In this document: positions 24,650 through 32,349 of the stretch, piece after piece | How positions within the stretch are numbered: position 1 is the stretch's first letter | Layout of the letters: every line of letters starts with the position of its first letter | Assembly (NCBI GenBank): GCA_965198915.1 | Contig: CBDAQC010000002.1 | Location: forward strand, 496,001-560,000 | Length of the DNA: 64,000 nt | Direction: 5' to 3' | DNA from: BOG-908 sp965198915 | Lineage (GTDB): Bacteria; Pseudomonadota; Alphaproteobacteria; Acetobacterales; Acetobacteraceae | Made by a program: the position numbers and the translations under genes | The notes under the pieces: generated by a model | Database searches by the model: none | The model's input: only the letters and a program-made list of their open reading frames with translations | What the model was told of the DNA's origin: nothing

Positions 24650-25761
24650 AGGAAGCATGCGGTTCTTTTTTGAAGAAAAGAACCAGACCTTTACCTCCCG
24701 GCCTACACTGGGGCGCGTTCCGTTCTGCCGGCACGCGCTGGGGCAGAACCTGGCCGCGCCTCGATGCAGGCGGAGGAACAAGAGTTTGTTGCTTCTTTTT
24801 TTCAAAGAAGGCCTTTCTTCTCTTCGCAGCCCTGCTGTGGGCTCACCCTGCGTTCGCCTTCCGGATCTTCGTCTCCAACGAGAAAGACAACACGATCACG
24901 GTGCTGGACGGCGCCTCGCTGAAGATAGTGCAAACCGTTCCAGTGGGCGCGCGGCCGCGCGGTATCGTGCTGTCGAAGGACGGCCGCAGCCTGTATATCT
25001 GCACGTCGGACGCGGACCACATCGAGGTGCTCGACCTGGCCAGCCTGACGGTAACGCGGACCCTGCCGAGCAATCCCGATCCGGAATACATGGCGCTGAG
25101 CGCCGACGGTAAGACCCTCTACGTGGCCAACGAGGATAACAGCCAGGTGTCCGTGCTGGATGTGACGAAGGGCGAGATCACGTCGGAGATCCCGGTGGGC
25201 GTGGAGCCCGAGGGCATGGCGGTGAGCCCGGACGGGCGCACGGTGCTGTGCACGTCCGAGACCACCAGCATGGCGCATTTCATCGACGCGGCGACGCACC
25301 AGGTGACAGCCAGCGTGCTGGTGGGCACCAGGCCGCGCTTCGCCGTGTTCACCAAGGATGGCGCGCGCGTATGGGTGTCTTCCGAAGTGGCCGGCACTGT
25401 TGCGGTGATCGACACGTCGACGCACAAGATACTGCAAACCATCCATTTCGATCTTCCCGACGTGCCGACCGCGGCGATTCAGGCGGTGGGAATCAACCTG
25501 TCCGAGGACGGCAAGACGGCGTTCGTCGATCTGGGACCGGCGAACCGCGTGGCGGTGATCGACGCGCACACATATGCAGTACAGAAATTCCTGCTTGTGG
25601 GACAGCGCGTCTGGCATGGCGCGTTCTCGCCTGACCAGCGCATGCTGTACGTGGCCAACGGCATAAGCAACGACATGTCTGTAATCGATGTGCGCGCGTT
25701 GGAGGTGACGCAGTCCGTGCCGGTGGGACAATCGCCCTGGGGCATCGTCGTTGCTCCCTGA
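24634..25761 (+). CDS. PQQ-dependent catabolism-associated YVTN beta-propeller protein, with a repeat in its 5' end
   Basis: From FRIFVSNEKDNTITVLDG onward this is a seven-bladed YVTN-type propeller (about 310 aa) of the family linked to PQQ catabolism, probably periplasmic. A signal peptide core (AFLLFAALLWAHPAFA) comes just before. No ATG, GTG or TTG is in frame between the signal peptide and the family A repeat at 24651-24825. The open frame runs from the ATG at 24634 (overlapping the upstream stop), through the whole repeat, and the repeat even supplies the SKK before the hydrophobic core. The in-frame start alternatives are this ATG or the TTG at 24670 inside the repeat. The true start is therefore uncertain, and an N-terminal extension of about 65 residues is possible. 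Confidence 0.8.
   Translation: MSVALKEACGSFLKKRTRPLPPGLHWGAFRSAGTRWGRTWPRLDAGGGTRVCCFFFSKKAFLLFAALLWAHPAFAFRIFVSNEKDNTITVLDGASLKIVQTVPVGARPRGIVLSKDGRSLYICTSDADHIEVLDLASLTVTRTLPSNPDPEYMALSADGKTLYVANEDNSQVSVLDVTKGEITSEIPVGVEPEGMAVSPDGRTVLCTSETTSMAHFIDAATHQVTASVLVGTRPRFAVFTKDGARVWVSSEVAGTVAVIDTSTHKILQTIHFDLPDVPTAAIQAVGINLSEDGKTAFVDLGPANRVAVIDAHTYAVQKFLLVGQRVWHGAFSPDQRMLYVANGISNDMSVIDVRALEVTQSVPVGQSPWGIVVAP
24651..24825. repeat. Family A palindromic repeat, copy A3 (full length)
   Basis: The left arm (24651-24699) has the hairpin GGTTCTTTTTTGAAGAAAAGAACC. The right arm (about 24768-24825) has GCTTCTTTTTTTCAAAGAAG followed by GCCTTTCTTC. The arms are inverted copies of each other. GGCCT..CC and GCAGGCGGAGG lie at the inner edges, around a G+C-rich centre. 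It sits across the 5' end of the propeller gene without breaking the frame. Confidence 0.85.
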
Positions 25762-26491
25762 CACGGCGGACGCGCTGCGCGTCAGCGGCTTGTCTTACGC
25801 ATTCGGGGCGCGGCGCGTGCTGCAGGATGTAGGCTTCGGCGTGAAGCCTGGCGATTTCACCGTGCTGCTTGGGCTGAACGGCGCCGGCAAGACCACGCTG
25901 TTCGCGCTGATCACCCGGCTATACAGCGCGCGCACGGGAAACATCTCGGTCTTCGGACATGATGTGGAGCGTGAGCCGCGTGCCGCGCTGGCGCGCATGG
26001 GCGTGGTGTTCCAGCAACCGACGCTCGACCTGGACCTGACGGTGGAGCAGAACCTGTTCTATCATGCCGCGCTGCACGGGATGTCACGCCGGGCCGCGCT
26101 GCCATCCGTGGAGGCGGAGCTCGGGCGCGTCGGATTGCTGGAGCGACGCCATGACCGCGTGCGCGCGCTGTCCGGCGGGCAGCGCCGGCGAGTGGAGCTG
26201 GCGCGCGCGCTGGTGCACCAGCCCTCGCTGTTGCTGCTCGATGAACCGACTGTGGGGCTCGACATCGAAAGCCGGCAGTTCTTGCTGCAGCACGTGCGCG
26301 CGCTATGCCGCACCCGGGCGCTCGGCGTGTTGTGGGCCACACACCTGATCGACGAGGCGGGCGAGGGCGCGCGTGTGATCGTGCTGCATCAGGGCCGCGT
26401 GCTGGCCGACGACACGGCGGCGGCGCTGTCGGCCTCTTCCGGCTCGCTGCGGGACGCTTTCGACCTGCTGACCCGGCGCGAAGCAGCATGA
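25751..26491 (+). CDS. PQQ-dependent alcohol dehydrogenase system-associated ABC transporter ATP-binding protein
   Basis: The product is 246 aa. The nucleotide-binding motifs are complete: Walker A GLNGAGKTT, signature LSGGQRRRVELA, Walker B LLLLDEP with the catalytic Glu, and the H-loop in ATHLIDEA. It belongs to the ABC-2/DrrA-like exporter class. The TTG start at 25751 overlaps the end of the propeller gene, and there is no separate ribosome site, so translation is probably coupled. The permease gene overlaps its stop by 4 nt. With the binding protein it forms the PQQ-associated transporter, whose cargo is not known. Confidence 0.92.
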   Translation: MLPDTADALRVSGLSYAFGARRVLQDVGFGVKPGDFTVLLGLNGAGKTTLFALITRLYSARTGNISVFGHDVEREPRAALARMGVVFQQPTLDLDLTVEQNLFYHAALHGMSRRAALPSVEAELGRVGLLERRHDRVRALSGGQRRRVELARALVHQPSLLLLDEPTVGLDIESRQFLLQHVRALCRTRALGVLWATHLIDEAGEGARVIVLHQGRVLADDTAAALSASSGSLRDAFDLLTRREAA

Positions 26492-27297
26492 GCGCCGGCG
26501 CCTATTGGCAGTGCCTGTCGGGGATCATACGTCGCGAGGGATTGCGCTGGGTGCACCAGCGCGGGCGCTTCATCTCGGCACTGGTACGCCCGCTGGTGTG
26601 GCTGGTGATCTTTGCGGCCGGATTTCATTTCGTGCTGGGCGTCTCCATCAGCCCGCCTTATCGCACCTACATCCCCTACGAGGTGTATATCGCTCCGGGG
26701 CTGGCCGGCATGATCCAGCTGTTCAACGGCATGCAAAGTTCGCTCTCCATGGTGTATGACCGCGAAATGGGCAGCATGCGCACGCTGATGGTCAGCCCGT
26801 TCCCGCGCTGGTTCCTGCTAGCCGGCAAGCTGCTGGCGGGGGTCGCCGTCTCTGTCGTGCAGGTTTATATCTTTCTGGCGATCGCCTGGTTCTGGGACAT
26901 ACGGCCGCCGCTCACCGGCTACCTGGCCGTGCTGCCGGCGCTGGTGCTTTCCGGGCTGATGCTGGGCGCGCTTGGGCTGGTGCTTTCCTCTTTCATACGC
27001 CAGTTGGAGAACTTTGCCGGCGTGATGAATTTCGTGATCTTCCCGATGTTCTTCACGTCCGCGGCGCTTTATCCGTTGTGGCGCGTGCAGCAGGCGAGCC
27101 TGCCGATTTACTGGGCGAGCGAGATCAACCCGTTCACCCATGCGGTGGAGCTGATACGCTTCGCGCTGTACGACGCTTTCAACCCGGTGTCCGCGCTGGT
27201 GGTGTGCGCGTATTTGGCGCTGTTCATGGCCGCGGCGGTTGTGGGGTATGATCCGGGACGCGGGCTGTTGGCGCGACGTGGAGGAGGGGCGGAGTGA
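26488..27297 (+). CDS. PQQ-associated ABC-2 type transporter permease
   Basis: The product is 269 aa with about six hydrophobic membrane segments. The conserved YDREMGSMRTLMVSPFPRWF cytoplasmic loop is typical of ABC-2 exporters. ATGA overlap with the ATPase stop indicates co-translation. The family occurs only with the ATPase, propeller and binding protein beside PQQ alcohol dehydrogenases. A periplasmic binding protein together with an exporter-type permease is unusual and leaves the transport direction unclear. The C-terminal tail is Gly/Arg-rich and its stop overlaps the next gene's GTG. Confidence 0.92.
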   Translation: MSAGAYWQCLSGIIRREGLRWVHQRGRFISALVRPLVWLVIFAAGFHFVLGVSISPPYRTYIPYEVYIAPGLAGMIQLFNGMQSSLSMVYDREMGSMRTLMVSPFPRWFLLAGKLLAGVAVSVVQVYIFLAIAWFWDIRPPLTGYLAVLPALVLSGLMLGALGLVLSSFIRQLENFAGVMNFVIFPMFFTSAALYPLWRVQQASLPIYWASEINPFTHAVELIRFALYDAFNPVSALVVCAYLALFMAAAVVGYDPGRGLLARRGGGAE

Positions 27298-28007
27298 AGG
27301 AAGAAAGCAGTTCTTTTTTGAAAAAAAGAACCAACAGACCTTTATCTCCCCGCCTGCGCCACGTTCCGCCCAGAACCTGCGCGCCCGCTCGTGCAGGCGG
27401 AGGACCGAAAGTTTTTTGCTTCTTTTTTTTAAAAAAGAAGGCCTTGCTTCCTTATTTTCTCCTAGCGTGCAGTCACCCCACATTGGCGCAAATACCAAGC
27501 CAAGACCCGAACTGGCCCTGCGCGCAACGCTTGGTGCCTATGCTGACGGCTGGTTCCTACTGGGCCGGCAACGTGCCGTCGCATACTGCCTGGCGTGACG
27601 ACGACAAGATGTTCCCGCTGGTGACGGACATCGTCAACCGCGACACGGCCGATGAGGACGCGCTGGCAAAGTTGCGGGCATATGCCGCCGGCCTGCCGGC
27701 GGAGCAGCGGGCGATGCTGTTCAGCGCGCTGGTCGATGAGACGAACGACGAGCGTACGCTGCTGATTCGCCGCATCGAGCAACTGGGCTTGCGGCAGCGC
27801 CGGATGGGCGACGTTGTGGCAAATATCAGCACGAAGGTGGATGAGATGCCGGCCAGCGACCCGCACCGCCCGGACATGGTAGGCGAGCGCGATTTCGACG
27901 TGCGCGCGTTCCAGGAGACACAGCACACGATGCGCTATGCGTGCGAGGCGCCGGCGGCGATGGAGCGGCGACTTGGGGCGTTCGCGAAGGTGTTGCAAAG
28001 TAAGTAA
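27294..28007 (+). CDS. Exported unknown protein of the PQQ transporter operon, with a repeat in its 5' end
   Basis: The conserved part begins near AQIPSQDPNWPCAQRLVPML and is a helical protein of about 170 aa that ends QTMRYACEAP..LGAFAKVLQSK. It occurs in PQQ transporter clusters and its function is unknown. A signal peptide core (LLPYFLLACSHPTLA) precedes it. Two starts are possible. One is a GTG at 27294 in GTGA overlap with the permease stop, after GGAGG, which translates right through the family A repeat. The other is a TTG at 27444 at the repeat's edge, which makes a normal short signal peptide but has a badly spaced ribosome site. In both cases the repeat supplies the Lys-rich n-region (KKKA) or the 5' leader. 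Confidence 0.7.
   Translation: MKEESSSFLKKRTNRPLSPRLRHVPPRTCAPARAGGGPKVFCFFFLKKKALLPYFLLACSHPTLAQIPSQDPNWPCAQRLVPMLTAGSYWAGNVPSHTAWRDDDKMFPLVTDIVNRDTADEDALAKLRAYAAGLPAEQRAMLFSALVDETNDERTLLIRRIEQLGLRQRRMGDVVANISTKVDEMPASDPHRPDMVGERDFDVRAFQETQHTMRYACEAPAAMERRLGAFAKVLQSK
27299..27452. repeat. Family A palindromic repeat, copy A4 (full length, best preserved)
   Basis: The left arm (27299-27354) runs GGAAGAAAGCAGTTCTTTTT to the CCCCGCCTGC inner edge. The right arm (27393-27452) runs from GCAGGCGGAGG to CCTTGCTTCC. Read in reverse, the right arm matches the left in order and spacing. Each arm has its own AT hairpin (TTCTTTTTTGAAAAAAAGAA; CTTCTTTTTTTTAAAAAAGA). Confidence 0.88.
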
Positions 28008-28092
28008 GAAAGGCCTTCTTTTCTGAAGAAAAGAAGCAAAAGACTTTTACTCCGCTGTCGCGGACTTAACCGTCGGGTGCGCGACAGCGGAG
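28008..28092. repeat. Family A repeat, copy A5, followed by a large hairpin between convergent genes
   Basis: A single arm (AAAGGCCTTCTTTTCTGAAG, then AAAAGAAGC) begins right after the stop of the upstream gene. It leads into CTCCGCTGTCGCG (28050-28062), which pairs perfectly with CGCGACAGCGGAG (28080-28092) over 13 bp. CGCGACAGCGG is also the flank of copies A1 and A2. Its position between two convergent genes suggests it acts as a bidirectional terminator. Confidence 0.75.
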
Positions 28093-28103
28093 CGGAGGCT
28101 TGT

Positions 28104-29213
28104 CTAGTACACTACTACGGAGCGGATGCTCTCACCGCGCGTCATCAGCTCGAAACCCTCGTTGATCTTCTCCAGCGGCAGGACGTGGGTGATCAGGTCA
28201 TCGATGTTGATCTTGCCGTTCATGTACCAGTCCACGATCTTCGGCGTATCCGTGCGGCCGCGGGCGCCGCCGAAGGCGCTGCCCTGCCACACGCGGCCAG
28301 TGACGAGCTGGAACGGCCGGGTGGAAATCTCCTGGCCCGAAGCCGCCACGCCGATGATGGTGGCCTTGCCCCAGCCGCGATGCGCGCATTCCAGCGCCTG
28401 GCGCATCAGCGTCGTGTTACCCACGCACTCGAAGCTGTGGTCGGCGCCGCCATTGGTCAGCTCCACCAGATGCGGTACGATGTCGCCGCTGATCTCCTTC
28501 GGGTTGACGAAATGCGTCATGCCGAACTTCTCGGCCAGCGCCTTTCGGCCAGGGTTGATGTCCACGCCCACGATCATGTCCGCTCCGGCGATGCGCGCGC
28601 CCTGGATGCAGTTGAGGCCGATGCCGCCCAGGCCGAACACCACCACGTTGTCACCGGGCTTCACCTTCGCGGTGTAGATCACGGCGCCCACGCCGGTGGT
28701 CACGCCGCAACCGATGTAGCAGATCTTCTCGAACGGCGCGTCCTCGCGCACTTTCGCCAGCGCGATCTCGGGGACCACCGTGAAGTTGGCAAAGGTGGAG
28801 CAGCCCATGTAGTGATATAGCGGTTTGCCCTGGAAGCTGAACCGCGTGGTGCCGTCCGGCATCAGGCCCTTGCCCTGGGTCGCGCGTATGGCGGTGCAAA
28901 GGTTCGTCTTCTGGCTGAGGCAGGATTTGCAGTTGCGGCATTCCGGCGTGTACAGCGGAATGACGTGGTCGCCCTTCTTCAGGCCGCGCACGTCAGGTCC
29001 TACATCCACCACGACGCCCGCGCCCTCATGGCCCAGTATGCAGGGGAACAGGCCTTCCGCATCGGCGCCGGACAGCGTGTATTTGTCGGTGTGGCAGATG
29101 CCGGTTGCCTTGATCTCGACCAGGACCTCTCCGGCCTTCGGGCCCTCCAGCTGGACGGTTTCGATGGTGAGCGGTTTTCCAGCCTCGAAGGCCACCGCGG
29201 CGCGTACATCCAT
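28104..29213 (-). CDS. adhC: S-(hydroxymethyl)glutathione dehydrogenase / class III alcohol dehydrogenase
   Basis: The product is 369 aa, typical for the class. It oxidises S-hydroxymethylglutathione to S-formylglutathione with NAD+. The catalytic zinc ligands are in ATGICHTDKYTLSG and GHEGAG. The structural zinc site is CRNCKSCLSQKTNLC, and the Rossmann motif is GLGGIG. The formaldehyde-dehydrogenase branch signature GKPLYHYMGCSTFANFTVV is present. It works between Gfa and FghA, both encoded about 15 kb away. It is convergent with the PQQ transporter operon. Two palindromes lie upstream (29237-29267). Confidence 0.96.
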   Translation of the reverse strand: MDVRAAVAFEAGKPLTIETVQLEGPKAGEVLVEIKATGICHTDKYTLSGADAEGLFPCILGHEGAGVVVDVGPDVRGLKKGDHVIPLYTPECRNCKSCLSQKTNLCTAIRATQGKGLMPDGTTRFSFQGKPLYHYMGCSTFANFTVVPEIALAKVREDAPFEKICYIGCGVTTGVGAVIYTAKVKPGDNVVVFGLGGIGLNCIQGARIAGADMIVGVDINPGRKALAEKFGMTHFVNPKEISGDIVPHLVELTNGGADHSFECVGNTTLMRQALECAHRGWGKATIIGVAASGQEISTRPFQLVTGRVWQGSAFGGARGRTDTPKIVDWYMNGKINIDDLITHVLPLEKINEGFELMTRGESIRSVVVY

Positions 29214-29236
29214 ATCCGTCTATCCCCGATCTTTCC

Positions 29237-29267
29237 GGTGCAGGCCATGCACCTGATTTCTATAGAA
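29237..29267. promoter_or_regulatory. Two palindromes upstream of adhC
   Basis: GGTGCA-N5-TGCACC spans 29237-29253, and the perfect 10-bp palindrome TTCTATAGAA spans 29258-29267. Both fall 24-54 bp upstream of the adhC start, in AT-richer DNA where a promoter would be expected (minus strand). They may be an operator for formaldehyde-responsive control. Confidence 0.4.
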
Positions 29268-29570
29268 TCTATATGTCAGAGGCAGCCCCGCCGCGTGATA
29301 CAACCTTGGTCGATAAGCAGCGGGAGCCTGCTCCGATATCTGCAGTCGCCGCCGAACAAAGCGTGGTGTGCGGTCTGTGTCAAACCGCCACACTGTCGGT
29401 CAGCCGCGCTGGCGGTGGTATGATCACGCGAACGCGAGCGACCGCTGCCACGCCGCGCAGATGTTACCAGCCGTTACCGGATCGCATTGTAGAGTCATTC
29501 TCTCTGCAAGCCGTTCGGCTACGTCTTGCTCATCGCCGGCCCGATCGGACCGGCTGCAAGGAGCTGCCTG
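29268..29570. other. Region without a recognised gene
   Basis: About 300 bp between the adhC upstream palindromes and a 61-aa gene. Open frames here are short and have no conserved look. No hairpin with a T-tract or clear promoter was found. Confidence 0.4.
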
Positions 29571-29756
29571 ATGGCGAGATTAGCCAACCTCGATGTCGCG
29601 TTCCGCCGGCCGCCCACGCTGGAGGAGCTTCTGGACGACGACGTGACAAGGGCCGTAATGCAGGCCGACCATGTTGCGGCGCCAGAGATCAGGGGTTTGT
29701 GCCGCGCCGTAGGCTCCCTGCTGGCACAACGCTCCTCCGGGTCGCCGGCAGCCTGA
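29571..29756 (+). CDS. Hypothetical 61-aa protein
   Basis: The product starts MARLANLDVAFRRPPTLEEL and continues LDDDVTRAVMQADHV. The PTLEELLxDDxTxxVMxxDxV pattern resembles a group of very small conserved proteins seen in Acetobacteraceae and their relatives. Their role is not known to me. The ATG is placed seven bases after AAGGAG. It ends 92 bp before ilvE. Confidence 0.6.
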   Translation: MARLANLDVAFRRPPTLEELLDDDVTRAVMQADHVAAPEIRGLCRAVGSLLAQRSSGSPAA

Positions 29757-29848
29757 CGCTACGTGCGCAAAAGGAGAACAAGGCCCTTCCTTCCCGGCCT
29801 TGCCAGGGGGTATGCATCGCGCACCCAACGCCAAGGTAGCACGCCGCC

Positions 29849-30937
29849 ATGCAGGACTTCCCGGTCACACGCACCCAGAGCCCCAAGCCGCGCGTGGCCG
29901 ACGAAAAGCTACGCTTCGGCGATGTGTTCACCGACCACATGTTCGTCATGGACTACACGCCGGAGCAGGGTTGGCATGACGGCCGCATCGTGCCCTACGC
30001 GCCGTTCAGCATGGATCCTGCCTGCTGCGTGCTGCATTACGCCCAGGCGGTGTTCGACGGGCTGAAGGCGTTTCGTGATACCGCAGGCCAGATACGCCTG
30101 TTCCGGCCGGACCAGCACGCCGCCCGCCTGAACCGTTCCTGCGAGGCGCTGTGCATCCCGCCGCTCGACCCGGAAGTGGTGAAAGCCTCGTTTGCAGCGA
30201 TCGTCGGCGTGGACGCGGACTGGGTGCCGGCCAGGCGCGGCACCGCCATCTATGTGCGCCCAACAGTGATAGCCACCGACACCTTTCTGGGCGTCCACCC
30301 CTCGGCGGGCTACCGCTATTACGTGATCCTTTGTCCCGTCGGCGCCTACTACAAGGAAGGCCTGGCGCCAGTGCGCATCCTGGCCACGGACGAGCACGTA
30401 CGCGCGGTGCCCGGGGGCTTGGGCTCGGCGAAGACGGCCGCCAACTACGCGGCCAGCCTGTACGCCGCCAAGGACGCGGCGGCGAAAGGCTACGCGCAGG
30501 TATTGTGGCTGGACGGCAAGCAGGGCGAGTTCCTGGAGGAGGTGGGCTCGATGAACGTGATGCTCCGCCTGGGCGACACAGTCGTCACCCCGCCGCTCGG
30601 TGGCACCATCCTGGACGGCATCACCAGACGCTCCGCGATCCAGCTTCTGCGGGATTGGGGAGTGACCGTGCAGGAGCGGCCTATTTCCATACATGAGGTG
30701 ATGCAGGCCCATGCCGACGGCACGCTCGCCGAGATGTGGGGCACCGGCACGGCCGTCGTCATCTCGCCGATCGGCGAGCTCGGCTTCCACGACACGCGCA
30801 TGGTGATCAACGGCGGCGCCACAGGCGAGCTGACACAACGCCTTTATGACGCGATCGCGTCCATACAATATGGCGCCACCAACGACGCGCATGGGTGGAT
30901 GCAGCCTGTCCGGATACGCGAGAGCGTGGACGCCTGA
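29849..30937 (+). CDS. ilvE: Branched-chain amino acid aminotransferase
   Basis: The product is 362 aa, a class IV PLP aminotransferase of the long (BCAT) type. It transfers the amino group between glutamate and the keto acids of Leu, Ile and Val. The PLP Lys is Lys195 in GSAKTAANYAAS. QVLWLDGKQGEFLEEVGSMN and GTILDGITRRS are family signatures. It starts FGDVFTDHMFVMDYTPEQGW near residue 23, as BCATs do. The ribosome site is weak (AAGG 12 bases upstream). No operon partner is apparent. Confidence 0.95.
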   Translation: MQDFPVTRTQSPKPRVADEKLRFGDVFTDHMFVMDYTPEQGWHDGRIVPYAPFSMDPACCVLHYAQAVFDGLKAFRDTAGQIRLFRPDQHAARLNRSCEALCIPPLDPEVVKASFAAIVGVDADWVPARRGTAIYVRPTVIATDTFLGVHPSAGYRYYVILCPVGAYYKEGLAPVRILATDEHVRAVPGGLGSAKTAANYAASLYAAKDAAAKGYAQVLWLDGKQGEFLEEVGSMNVMLRLGDTVVTPPLGGTILDGITRRSAIQLLRDWGVTVQERPISIHEVMQAHADGTLAEMWGTGTAVVISPIGELGFHDTRMVINGGATGELTQRLYDAIASIQYGATNDAHGWMQPVRIRESVDA

Positions 30938-31161
30938 GACGCAAGGCGCCAGCCGCAGCCTGCTGAACGGGCGTCCGCTTCAGCAATCCGCGACAGCCAG
31001 ACAACAGCGTTTTCTCGAAAGAGACGCTTAAATTGACGTCTTCCGCGCCCGCCGCAAACTTCTCGTCTTTTTACCCACTGTAACGCGCTTGTCAGCGCCA
31101 AGCGTCAACCCGCACGCCCGGTTGGCGTTCTCGGCCCGCAAGAACAGGGTGGAGATGAGAA

Positions 31162-32337
31162 ATGCGCGCACTATGTTGGCACGGAAAAGGTGACATACGC
31201 TGCGATAGCGTTCCTGACCCGAAAATAGAAGACGTCCGCGACGTCATCCTGAAAGTGTCCAGTTGCGCCATTTGCGGCTCCGACCTGCATTTGATGGACG
31301 GTCAGATGCCCACGATGGAGTCGGGCGACGTGCTGGGCCACGAATTCATGGGCGAAGTCGTCGAGGTGGGCTCACCCAACCACAAGCTGAAGAAGGGCGA
31401 TCGCGTTGTCGTCCCGTTCAACATCAATTGCGGCGAGTGCCGCATGTGCAAGCTGGGCAACTGGTCCTGCTGCCTGAACTCAAACCGCAACGCCAAGATG
31501 GCCGCGGCGATGTTCGGCTATCCCACGGCCGGCCTGTTCGGATACTCGCATTTGACCGGCGGCTATTGGGGTGGCCAGGCGGAGTACGTGCGCGTGCCTA
31601 TGGCCGATGTGGGACCGATGATCGTGCCGGAAGGCATGTCCGACGAGCAGGCGCTGTTCCTGAGCGACATTCTTCCTACCGGCTGGCAGGGTGCCGACCA
31701 TTGCGAGATCAAGGGCGGCGACACCGTGGCCATCTGGGGCGCCGGTCCTGTCGGCCTGTTCGCCATCAAATCCGCCTCCATCATGGGTGCGGAGCGCATC
31801 ATCTCCATCGATGACATCCCGGAGCGCCTGGCGCTGGCGCAGAAAGCCGGCGCCACGGACATCATCGACTTCAGCAAGGAAGACGTGCTGGAGCGCATCA
31901 AGGAAATCACCAAGGGGCAGGGCCCCGACTCGGTTATGGATTGCGTGGGCATGGAGGCCAGCGGCGGCGGCCACGGCATCATGGGTGCCATCAGTGCAGT
32001 GCAGGAAAAGCTTACCAGCATGCAGCGCCCTTACGCGCTGGAGCAGATGATCACCGCGGTGCGTTCCTGCGGCATCGTCTCCGTGCCCGGCGTGTATGCC
32101 GGACCGGTGCCGGTGAACATGGCCAGCGTGGTGCAGAAAGGCCTGACGATGAAAACCGGGCAGACGCACGTGAAGCGTTACATGGAGCCGCTCACCAAGC
32201 TGATTCAGGACGGCAAGATAGACCCCACCTTCATCATCACGCATCGCAGCAACGACCTTAAGGAAGGTCCCGAGCTGTATAAGACATTTCGTGACAAGAA
32301 GGATGAGTGCATAAAGGTGGTGTTTCACTTGTCCTGA
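31162..32337 (+). CDS. Zinc-dependent alcohol dehydrogenase (formaldehyde dehydrogenase FdhA-like)
   Basis: The product is 391 aa in the medium-chain dehydrogenase family. The catalytic zinc ligands are in CAICGSDLHLMDG and GHEFMGEV. The structural zinc loop is CGECRMCKLGNWSCC. The nucleotide motif is GAGPVG. The long insertion around the substrate pocket (SNRNAKMAAAMFGYPTAGLF, then GYSHLTGGYWGGQAEYVRVP) is shared with glutathione-independent formaldehyde dehydrogenases and related short-chain alcohol dehydrogenases. It could be a second, cofactor-free route for formaldehyde or another aldehyde or alcohol. The exact substrate cannot be read from the sequence. Confidence 0.85.
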   Translation: MRALCWHGKGDIRCDSVPDPKIEDVRDVILKVSSCAICGSDLHLMDGQMPTMESGDVLGHEFMGEVVEVGSPNHKLKKGDRVVVPFNINCGECRMCKLGNWSCCLNSNRNAKMAAAMFGYPTAGLFGYSHLTGGYWGGQAEYVRVPMADVGPMIVPEGMSDEQALFLSDILPTGWQGADHCEIKGGDTVAIWGAGPVGLFAIKSASIMGAERIISIDDIPERLALAQKAGATDIIDFSKEDVLERIKEITKGQGPDSVMDCVGMEASGGGHGIMGAISAVQEKLTSMQRPYALEQMITAVRSCGIVSVPGVYAGPVPVNMASVVQKGLTMKTGQTHVKRYMEPLTKLIQDGKIDPTFIITHRSNDLKEGPELYKTFRDKKDECIKVVFHLS

Positions 32338-32349
32338 CGGGACGCACAA

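Noticed and set aside
31994..32006. A near match to the 13-mer inside the zinc alcohol dehydrogenase gene
   Set aside because: It has one mismatch and lies in conserved coding sequence (AVQEK), so a regulatory role is not supported.
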